Source of the DNA: an uncultured Spirochaetaceae bacterium
GTDB lineage: Bacteria > Spirochaetota > Spirochaetia > Treponematales > UBA12059
Assembly (NCBI GenBank): GCA_938004315.1
Contig: CALKWG010000150.1
Span: 1-28,984 of the forward strand
Length of the DNA: 28,984 nucleotides
Direction: 5' to 3'
Positions 23,172 to 28,984 of the stretch are shown here, one piece after another (position 1 is the stretch's first letter; each line of letters begins with the position of its first letter). Made by a program: the position numbers and the translations under genes. The notes under the pieces are model-generated. The model did not search any database and had not been told where the DNA came from. It saw nothing but the letters and a program-made list of their open reading frames with translations.

Positions 23172-25385
23172 ATGAACGACATCGTGCTCCATACCGAGGC
23201 CAGCTTCGGCTACGGCTTCGTGCCAGAGAAATACCTCCCCGAGGGCGCCGACGAGTACTACCTTCGGAACCAAGCCCTCGGCCACCCCGTCGATAGTTAC
23301 CGCCCCTTGAAGCCCTCCGAGGTCGAGGCCCTGATCCTAAACGGCAACCGCTGCTCCGACTGGGGGCGTATCCTGGTCCGCGACCCCTTCGAGCCGGCCT
23401 TGATCAGGAACAGCGAGTTCGCCGGCCTCGTGCGCATCGGGCGCCTGGCGCGCGTCATACTCGAGCATCACGACATGATGATCCCCGCGGGCATGAGCAA
23501 CGCCCGCGTCATTTCCTGCGACGTAGGCGACGATTGCGCCGTCCACTCCTGCAGTTACATCGCCCACTATTCGATAGGCGATCGCTGCATCCTTCTTAAT
23601 AACGACGAGATCCACGTGACCGACCACGCCAAATGGGGTAACGGTATCCTCAAGGACGGGGAGCCCGAGGATATCCGCGTATGGCTCGACCTTATGAACG
23701 AGGCCGGCGGCCGTTCAGTACTCCCCTTCGACGGCATGATCTGCGCCGACGCCTACCTCTGGGCCAAGCGGCGCGAAGATAAGCTGCTCATGGAGCGCTT
23801 CAAGGACATGACCCAGGCCTCCTTCGATGCTCGCCGCGGCGAGTACGGCGTCATAGGCTCGGGATCGGTGCTTAAGAGCAACCATATCATCAAGGACGTT
23901 AAGATAGGCGAATGCGCCTACATCAAGGGCGCGAATAAGCTGAAGAACGTCACGATCAAGTCGAGCGACGACGAACGCACCCAGATCGGCGAGGGCGTCG
24001 AGCTCGTCAACGGCATCGTCGGCTACGGCTGCCGCGTGTTCTACGGCTGCAAGGCGGTACGCTTCGTCATGGGCACCAACTCGGCGCTCAAGTACGGCGC
24101 TAGGCTCATCCACTCGGTCCTGGGCGACAACTCCACCGTGTCCTGCTGCGAGATCCTCAATAACCTGATCTACCCGGCGCACGAGCAGCACCACAACACC
24201 AGCTTCCTGGTCGCTGCCCTAGTCAAGGGCCAGTCCAATATGGCGGCGGGGGCCACGATCGGCTCCAACCACAACTCGCGCGCCAACGACGGCGAGATCG
24301 ACGCCGGGCGCGGCTTTTGGCCCGGGCTGTCCACCTCGGTTAAGCATAGCTCCCGCTTCGCCAGCTACTGCCTCCTGGCCAAAGGCGATTACCGCTTCGA
24401 GCTGGACCTCCCCTTCCCCTTCTGCCTCGTGGCCGACGACCCGGCGCGCGACCGGCTCGAGCTCATGCCGGCGTACTGGTGGATGTACAATATGTACGCG
24501 CTCCTACGTAACGAGGCCAAGTTCACCGCGCGCGACAAGCGCGTCCTTAAGACCCAGAACGTCGAATTCTCGCCCTTCGCCCCCGACACCGCCGAGGAGA
24601 TGTTCCAGGCCCTGGCCCTGCTCGAGCTCGAGGCCGGCGAGGCCTGGTACGCGTTCAAGGGCAAGGCTACGCCCGAGGAGGGAGAGGCCCGCGCCAAGGG
24701 TAGGGAGCTCCTCTGGGGGCCCAAAGAGGAGATCGACGCCCTGGAGCTCAGGGCGCGCGGGGTGGAGAACTCCGGCCGCCCCGTCGTCGTCTTGAAGCCC
24801 CGGCGCGCCTACAAGGCCTACCGACACATGCTGCGCTGGTACGCCATGCAGACCCTGATCGCCTACTTCGCCGGCCGCCCGGGCCTCTCCTTCGAGGACG
24901 CGGCGGAGGTGCTCTCGGGCGAGCGCGTGGCCGAGTGGGAGAACCTGGGCGGCCAGCTCGTCCCGCGCGGCAAGGTCGAGGCCCTCGTTTCACGCGTGAA
25001 ATCCGGCGAGCTGAACGGCTGGGACGAGATGCACGCCGAGTACGCGCGGCTCTGGTCCGAATACCCGGTGGATAAGGCCCAGCACGCTTGGGCTACGCTC
25101 GGCGAACTCTTAGGCGCGGGCCGGCTCACGGAAGAGGCCTTCGCCAAGGAAGTGGAGCGCTTCATGGACTCCACCCGCTTCGTGGAGGAGCAGGTGTACC
25201 TGACGCGGCGCAAGGACTACGCCAACCGCTTCAGGCGCGCCACCTTCCGCGGCGAGGAGGAGATGCGCGCGGTGCTCGGGACGCCCGAGTCAGCTTCCTT
25301 CGTGAAGTTCATCCGCTCCGACATGGAGCGCTGGCGCGCCCGCGCCGACGCCCTGCTCGGGCGCCTCTCGTCGGGCGGCGATTAG
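23172..25385 (+). CDS. DUF4954 family protein with left-handed beta-helix
   Basis: This 737-residue protein matches the DUF4954 family known in Bacteroidetes and spirochaetes. Residues about 105-160 and 225-400 hold hexapeptide-like turns (for example VISCDVGDDCAVHSCSYIAH, IGSGSVLKSNHIIKDVKIGE, MAAGATIGSNHNSR), the pattern of left-handed parallel beta-helices seen in acyl- and sugar-nucleotide transferases. The C-terminal 250 residues are helical and charged and form a second domain. No signal peptide is present. A transferase role on a sugar or nucleotide sugar is possible from the fold, but no function is established to my knowledge. Stop interlocks with the convergent kinase gene in TTAG (25382-25385). 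The helical-protein gene on its other side is divergent, so it seems to be a single-gene unit. Confidence 0.85.
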   Translation: MNDIVLHTEASFGYGFVPEKYLPEGADEYYLRNQALGHPVDSYRPLKPSEVEALILNGNRCSDWGRILVRDPFEPALIRNSEFAGLVRIGRLARVILEHHDMMIPAGMSNARVISCDVGDDCAVHSCSYIAHYSIGDRCILLNNDEIHVTDHAKWGNGILKDGEPEDIRVWLDLMNEAGGRSVLPFDGMICADAYLWAKRREDKLLMERFKDMTQASFDARRGEYGVIGSGSVLKSNHIIKDVKIGECAYIKGANKLKNVTIKSSDDERTQIGEGVELVNGIVGYGCRVFYGCKAVRFVMGTNSALKYGARLIHSVLGDNSTVSCCEILNNLIYPAHEQHHNTSFLVAALVKGQSNMAAGATIGSNHNSRANDGEIDAGRGFWPGLSTSVKHSSRFASYCLLAKGDYRFELDLPFPFCLVADDPARDRLELMPAYWWMYNMYALLRNEAKFTARDKRVLKTQNVEFSPFAPDTAEEMFQALALLELEAGEAWYAFKGKATPEEGEARAKGRELLWGPKEEIDALELRARGVENSGRPVVVLKPRRAYKAYRHMLRWYAMQTLIAYFAGRPGLSFEDAAEVLSGERVAEWENLGGQLVPRGKVEALVSRVKSGELNGWDEMHAEYARLWSEYPVDKAQHAWATLGELLGAGRLTEEAFAKEVERFMDSTRFVEEQVYLTRRKDYANRFRRATFRGEEEMRAVLGTPESASFVKFIRSDMERWRARADALLGRLSSGGD

Positions 25386-26509
25386 GCCGGGGTCGGATAA
25401 GGCTCCTCGGACGTCTCGGCCCTTTCGGTCTGGGCCGGCGCCGCGAGGCTTATGTATATCTCGCTCGAACCGGCCGTCGCCTCGATCTCCGCGCCGACTT
25501 GGTCGGCCAAGGCGCGCACCATGAACAGGCCGAAGCCGGCGCCCTCGGGGGCCTCGCCCCGGAGCGCGGCCGCCGCGGCCTCGGGCAGGCCCGGTCCATC
25601 GTCGTGTACGAAGAGCTCGAAGCGTCCCTCCTCGCAACTCGTACGCACGCTGACTCGCGCCGCCTTCGCGGAGCCTGTCGCGTGTTTCATCGCGTTGGTG
25701 ACCAGTTCGGCCGCCATGATACCCAGGGGAGAGAGGAGCTCCAGGCGCATTTCGGCGCGGCATAGATCGGCTTCGATGCGTATCGCGTCCTCGGCGCCGG
25801 CCTTGAGCGCTTCTAGGAGCTCCGAGAGGAAATTCCGGGTATCCAGCACGTCGACCCGCCCTTCCGCGTATAGCCTGGTATAGAGCGTCGCCAGGCCTTG
25901 GACGCGGTGCGCGGCGTTCGTGAGCGCCTTGTGCGTCTCCGAGCCGTCGGGGTAGCGGTTGGCTTGAAGCTGCAGCATGCTCTGCAGGAGCGCGAGGCTG
26001 TTCTTAACCCGATGCTGAAGCTCCTTTAAGAGGAAGGCTTTTTGAGCCGCCAGATTCCTAATCGTCGATTCGTTGATCTTTCGAACGCTGATGTCTACGT
26101 GGGTACCGATCATGCGCGTGCAGCGGCCCGCCTCGTCGCGGGCGACCGCCCGGCCTCTGCCGAGCGCCCAAAGCCAATCGCCATCGGCCCTGCGCATCCT
26201 GAACTCCACGGAGAAGCTTTCGACGCGCCCTTCGAGGCAGTCTACGGCTTTTGACTCGGCCTCCGCCCGGTCGTCGGGGTGGACCTCGGCGAGCCAGTCC
26301 TCGTAGCGACGGATCGCTGCGACGGCCGGATAGCCGAGCATGCCGAAGTAGGCGGGGCTGCAGTAGACGCGGCCGGCCTTAACGTCCCAGTCCCAGACGC
26401 CGTCGTCGATGGCCTCGACAGCCAGGCGGTAGCGCTCGGCTTCGTCCGTAGGCGAAGGCGCGCGGACGCCAGTCCGCTGAGCGATGACGGCCCTAGAATG
26501 TATGGTCAT
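25382..26509 (-). CDS. PAS-domain sensor histidine kinase (HisKA_2 type)
   Basis: The 375-residue protein has a PAS domain (about 26-142, with VWDWDVKAGRVYCSPAYFGMLGY and the C-terminal GTHVDIS) and then a HisKA_2 dimerisation region with ELQHRVKNSLALLQSML, phospho-acceptor His166. A HATPase domain follows, with N-box ELVTNAMKHA (Asn272) and G1 box DDGPGLP (303-309). No transmembrane segment is present, so it senses a cytoplasmic ligand, perhaps through the PAS pocket. HisKA_2 kinases often pair with antitermination or general-stress response regulators; none is next to it, so it is an orphan in this window. GGAGG (26516-26520) lies 6 nt before the ATG. The short C-terminal tail past the ATPase domain is Pro/Glu/Ala-rich. 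Confidence 0.9.
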   Translation of the reverse strand: MTIHSRAVIAQRTGVRAPSPTDEAERYRLAVEAIDDGVWDWDVKAGRVYCSPAYFGMLGYPAVAAIRRYEDWLAEVHPDDRAEAESKAVDCLEGRVESFSVEFRMRRADGDWLWALGRGRAVARDEAGRCTRMIGTHVDISVRKINESTIRNLAAQKAFLLKELQHRVKNSLALLQSMLQLQANRYPDGSETHKALTNAAHRVQGLATLYTRLYAEGRVDVLDTRNFLSELLEALKAGAEDAIRIEADLCRAEMRLELLSPLGIMAAELVTNAMKHATGSAKAARVSVRTSCEEGRFELFVHDDGPGLPEAAAAALRGEAPEGAGFGLFMVRALADQVGAEIEATAGSSEIYISLAAPAQTERAETSEEPYPTPA

Positions 26510-26520
26510 ACGCGGCCTCC

Positions 26521-26580
26521 GAAACGAAGCGATTTAGTTGTTTTTACTCAAAGTACTAGCGCGAATATAAACCGCGGCGG
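26521..26580 (-). promoter_or_regulatory. AT-rich upstream region of the histidine kinase gene
   Basis: This is the most AT-rich stretch of the neighbourhood, just before the kinase ribosome binding site. On the minus strand it includes TATATT, a TAAAAA stretch and TAAATC as possible -10 elements, but no convincing -35 at a normal distance. It probably holds the promoter, without my being able to place it. Confidence 0.35.
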
Positions 26581-26658
26581 CGCGCCGCGCTTGTAGATAG
26601 TCGTCTACAAACACCGCCCCCCGCCGACCGGTTGCCTGGGGCGGCGCGACTGGCGATG

Positions 26659-26687
26659 AAAAAAAGCCCGGGCGGGCGCCCGGGCTT
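26659..26687 (-). terminator. Intrinsic terminator after serC
   Basis: AGCCCGGGC (26665-26673) pairs perfectly with GCCCGGGCT (26678-26686) around a GGGC loop. On the minus strand a run of seven T follows (26659-26665 are A). It ends the serA-serC transcript. Confidence 0.92.
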
Positions 26688-26720
26688 CGTCGATCTTAAG
26701 TCGATCCTAATCGGAACGGC

Positions 26721-27821
26721 TTAGGCCGGGTTCTTGGCCTTGAAGTCCTCCATGAACTGCGCGGCGGTCTTGATGTGCTCCAGGGTGGACGCGTTGTAGG
26801 TGGAGAAGCGTATGCCGCCCACGGTGCGGTAGCCCTTGATCTGCACGATGCCGGCCTTCTTCGCCTCGGCGATGAACTTCTCCTCGAGCGCCTCGGAGGG
26901 CAGGCGGAAGACCACGTTCATCCAGGAGCGGGCGTCCTTCTCGACGGGGCCGCGGTAGTAGCCGCCGGAGCCGTCGATGGCGCTATACAGCGTCTTCTGC
27001 TTGGCGTCGTTCACCTGGCCCATCGCCGCAAGGCCGCCGTTCTTCTTCAGCCAATGCAGCACCAGGTTGAGTATATAGATAGAGAAGCAGGGCGGCGTGT
27101 TGAACATGCTGTCGTTCTCGGCGAAGACCTTGTACGACATCATGGTCGGCAGGGCGTCCTTGTCCTTAGCCTTGGCCAGGAAATCCTCGCGTATGGCCAC
27201 CGCGGTTACGCCCGAGGGGCCCAGGTTCTTCTGGGCGCCGGCGTAGACCATGCTGAACTTGGAGAAGTCCATAGGGCGGCTGAAGATGTCGCTGGACATG
27301 TCGCAGACCAGGGGCTTGCCGCCGACTTCGGGGACGTAGTGCCACTGGGTGCCGAAGATGGTGTTGTTGCTCGTGTAGTGCACGTACTCGGCGGCGGGGT
27401 TGATCTTGATCTCGGCCTGCTTGGGGATGGCGCGGAAGTTGCCGCCCTCCAGCTCCATGTTGGCCGGGTGGGTGACGGTGCCGAAGCGCTTGGCTTCCTT
27501 GATGGCGGCCTTGGACCAGTTGCCGGTGTTGATATAGTCGGCGGCCTTGCCGTCGCCCAGATAGTTCATGGGCAGCATGAGGAACTGGGTACTGGCGCCG
27601 CCGGTGGTGAAGAGTACCTTCCATTCGGGGCCCATGCCGGCCAGCTCGCGGAACAGGTCCATGGTCTCGTGGTGCAGGGCGTCGTATTCTTTGCCGCGGT
27701 GCGAGACTTCCATGACCGAGCAGCCGGTGCCGTTCCAGTCGAGCATTTCGTCGCGGGCTTGTTCGAGCACCTCGACGGGTATGGCGGCGGGGCCGGCGCT
27801 GAAGTTAATGACGCGTTTCAT
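26721..27821 (-). CDS. serC: Phosphoserine aminotransferase
   Basis: SerC transfers an amino group from glutamate to 3-phosphohydroxypyruvate, the second step of serine synthesis. The 366-residue product has the family's length and motifs: INFSAGPAAIP at the start, GGASTQFLMLPMN (74-86), SNNTIFGTQW (151-160) and the PLP-binding lysine Lys198 in AGAQKNLGPSG, the same position as in E. coli SerC. I choose ATG 27821 because AAGGAG (27828-27833) is 6 nt upstream and the protein then begins at the family's usual residue. An upstream in-frame ATG at 27854 lies inside an intercistronic hairpin. serC follows serA at 53 nt, in the same transcript. Confidence 0.95.
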   Translation of the reverse strand: MKRVINFSAGPAAIPVEVLEQARDEMLDWNGTGCSVMEVSHRGKEYDALHHETMDLFRELAGMGPEWKVLFTTGGASTQFLMLPMNYLGDGKAADYINTGNWSKAAIKEAKRFGTVTHPANMELEGGNFRAIPKQAEIKINPAAEYVHYTSNNTIFGTQWHYVPEVGGKPLVCDMSSDIFSRPMDFSKFSMVYAGAQKNLGPSGVTAVAIREDFLAKAKDKDALPTMMSYKVFAENDSMFNTPPCFSIYILNLVLHWLKKNGGLAAMGQVNDAKQKTLYSAIDGSGGYYRGPVEKDARSWMNVVFRLPSEALEEKFIAEAKKAGIVQIKGYRTVGGIRFSTYNASTLEHIKTAAQFMEDFKAKNPA

Positions 27822-27843
27822 GCTTCTCTCCTTTTTCGGGGTC

Positions 27844-27866
27844 GGGCGGGCCATGGCGGCCCGCCC
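27844..27866 (-). other. Hairpin between serA and serC
   Basis: GGGCGGGCC (27844-27852) and GGCCCGCCC (27858-27866) form a perfect 9-bp GC stem with a 5-base loop. No T-run follows on the minus strand, so it should not terminate efficiently. It may stabilise the 3' end of serA mRNA or mark a processing site. Confidence 0.7.
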
Positions 27867-27874
27867 GCGGACGC

Positions 27875-28747
27875 TTACTTGCCGACGTACTTCTTGACGC
27901 GGGCCTCGATGCTGTCCGAGAGCCTTAATAGGTTCTCGGCGCTGCTCGCGCCGATATGGGGCGATAAGAGGGCGTTGGGAGCTGAAAGGAGGGGCGAGCC
28001 CTCCGGCGGCTCCTTGTTGAAGACGTCGGCGGCGTAGCCGGCCAACGCGCCCGACTTCAGGGCGGCGGCCACGTCGTCCTCGACGACGACCTGGCCGCGG
28101 CAGGTGTTGACGATGCGGACGCCCTTCTTCATCGTGGCGATGCTGGCGGCGTTGATCATGCCCTTGGTCTCGTCGGTGAGCGGGGTGTGCAGGGAGATAT
28201 AGTCCGACTCGGCGTAGAGCCTCTCCAGGCTGACGAGCTCGGCGGCGTCGCTCTGGGTCACGTACTTGTCGTAGGCGATGACGCGCATGCCGAAGGCCTT
28301 GGCGCGGATCGCCAGCTCGCGGGCGATGCGGCCTATGCCCACGAGGCCCAAGGTCTTGCCCATGAGCTCGGTGCGCTCCAGCTCCTTCTTAAGCCACTTG
28401 CCTTCTTTCATGGAGGCGTCGGCCGGCGCGATATTGGCGGGCATGGCTATCATCATGGCGAAGGCCAGCTCGGCCACGGCCACGCTGGAGGCTTCCGGCG
28501 TGTTGTCGACGGCTATGCCCTTGGCCTTGGCGTAGTCCACGTCGATGGTATCCACGCCCACGCCGCCGCGGATCACGTACTTGAGCTTGGGCGCCTTATC
28601 GATCATGGCCTTGTCGACCTTGGTCTTGGATCGGACGACGATGAGCTCGGCCTCGGGGAGCGAGGCCAAGTCCTGGCTGACCGTGCCGAAGGCCGAAAGG
28701 CGCTGGGGCAGGTCCGCGGTAAACGCGTCCGCTAAGAGTATGAGCAT
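27875..28747 (-). CDS. serA: D-3-phosphoglycerate dehydrogenase (2-hydroxyacid dehydrogenase family)
   Basis: SerA oxidises 3-phosphoglycerate to 3-phosphohydroxypyruvate with NAD+. The 290-residue protein has the catalytic set Arg217 (NTCRGQVV), Glu246 and His264 (SPHIGAS). Its NAD loop is GIGRIA (137-142), where the third glycine of GxGxxG is alanine, and Asp160 at the end of the next strand favours NAD. It has no ACT or other C-terminal regulatory domain, so serine feedback on the enzyme is not expected through that route. Adjacency to serC supports 3-phosphoglycerate as substrate rather than another hydroxyacid. AAGGAGG (28753-28759) is 5 nt before the ATG. A promoter and structured leader of about 120 nt precede it. 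Confidence 0.92.
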   Translation of the reverse strand: MLILLADAFTADLPQRLSAFGTVSQDLASLPEAELIVVRSKTKVDKAMIDKAPKLKYVIRGGVGVDTIDVDYAKAKGIAVDNTPEASSVAVAELAFAMMIAMPANIAPADASMKEGKWLKKELERTELMGKTLGLVGIGRIARELAIRAKAFGMRVIAYDKYVTQSDAAELVSLERLYAESDYISLHTPLTDETKGMINAASIATMKKGVRIVNTCRGQVVVEDDVAAALKSGALAGYAADVFNKEPPEGSPLLSAPNALLSPHIGASSAENLLRLSDSIEARVKKYVGK

Positions 28748-28801
28748 GGAACCCTCCTTTTAAGGTCCGTAGCGATGATATGAGACAGCCTGCCCCGAGC
28801 C

Positions 28802-28846
28802 GATGCCGAGCCCGCGGAAGGGCTCTGAGGGCGAGACTCTGGCATC
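28802..28846 (-). promoter_or_regulatory. Structured leader upstream of serA
   Basis: Within the transcribed leader, GATGCC (28802-28807) pairs with GGCATC (28841-28846), and directly stacked on it GAGCCC (28808-28813) pairs with GGGCTC (28820-28825) around a 6-base loop; 28826-28840 form a one-sided bulge. A second CCGAGCC at 28795-28801, just beside it, offers a competing partner. It is a candidate cis-regulatory RNA of unknown class. Confidence 0.5.
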
Positions 28847-28876
28847 ATAGGGAAGGGCTAGGCATATCGCCCTTGC

Positions 28877-28904
28877 ATCTTAGCATGGAAGGATGGATTG
28901 TCAA
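28877..28904 (-). promoter_or_regulatory. Promoter of serA-serC
   Basis: On the minus strand TTGACA (28899-28904, perfect) is followed after 16 bases by TAAGAT (28877-28882, four of six). TG lies one base before the -10, an extended -10. Transcription would start near 28870, with a leader of about 123 nt. Confidence 0.75.
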
Positions 28905-28919
28905 GTCGACCGCGCCTCG

Positions 28920-28934
28920 GGGGGCGCAGCCCCC
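28920..28934. other. GC hairpin at the contig end
   Basis: GGGGGC (28920-28925) and GCCCCC (28929-28934) form a 6-bp stem with a GCA loop, ending 3 bases before the adapter. It may be the end of the upstream gene's transcript or unrelated structure; no gene is visible between 28905 and 28937. Confidence 0.5.
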
Positions 28935-28937
28935 TAG

Positions 28938-28984
28938 AGATCGGAAGAGCACACGTCTGAACTCCAGTCACCGAATACGATCTC
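28938..28984 (+). other. Illumina TruSeq-type adapter with index (not genomic)
   Basis: 28938-28971 reads as the common Illumina read-1 adapter beginning AGATCGGAAGAGC and ending CCAGTCAC. It is followed by an 8-base index (28972-28979, CGAATACG) and ATCTC, the start of the flow-cell sequence. The genomic part of the contig therefore ends at 28937. Confidence 0.98.

Noticed and set aside
26775..28037. Long open frame (420 codons) on the + strand opposite serC and serA
   Set aside because: It is the antisense shadow of two certain genes, with His/Gly/Val-rich composition from GC-rich codons and no domain, ribosome binding site or family pattern.

Overview
The window is a G+C-rich (roughly two thirds by eye), densely coded piece of a bacterial chromosome. 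It most likely comes from a spirochaete of the Treponema-like lineages. The best lineage markers are a 1114-residue membrane-anchored coiled-coil protein of the spirochaetal 'SpiroCoCo' type and a DUF4954 beta-helix protein. There are no rRNA or tRNA genes, no phage or insertion-sequence genes and no CRISPR array, and no gene-free stretch exceeds 300 bases. The last 47 bases (28938-28984) are not genomic: they are an Illumina adapter with an index.

Layout, left to right. 109-4434 (+): recO (DNA repair), then a thymidine/pyrimidine phosphorylase whose ATGA junction couples it to recJ, which ends in a 22-bp tandem repeat. 4617-6963 (+): pduL-type phosphotransacetylase with its own promoter and terminator, then a long uracil phosphoribosyltransferase-like gene overlapping a TPR lipoprotein gene. 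6960-14101 (-): the SpiroCoCo gene, and an operon of a MATE exporter followed 2 nt later by an MFS-HEAT-repeat fusion. 14108-14215 is a compact divergent control region with a (CGCCG)n microsatellite. 14216-15618: a histidine phosphatase (+) converging on an RluA-type pseudouridine synthase (-). 15721-19395 (-): a complete TAXI-type TRAP uptake system (receptor lipoprotein, DUF1850 protein, fused permease), with a strong terminator directly after the receptor gene. 19486-22410: zwf (-) and malic enzyme (+), divergent; both reactions usually supply NADPH. 22425-26509: an unrecognised small helical protein (-), the DUF4954 protein (+) and an orphan PAS histidine kinase (-). 26721-28747 (-): serA-serC, the first two steps of serine synthesis, behind a consensus-like promoter and a structured leader, closed by a terminator.

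Together the genes describe the housekeeping and carbon/nucleotide metabolism of a heterotroph: nucleoside salvage (phosphorylase, UPRT), acetyl-phosphate formation (PduL), NADPH supply (zwf, malic enzyme), serine synthesis and organic-acid uptake (TRAP). I do not see a defence island, biosynthetic cluster or other clearly new multi-gene system. The most interesting signals are architectural: an insertion inside RecJ, a membrane coiled coil ending in a helix-turn-helix, an MFS-HEAT fusion, probable leaderless transcripts, a terminator-attenuated TRAP operon with an ambiguous downstream start, interlocked stop codons at convergent gene ends, and a structured serA leader.
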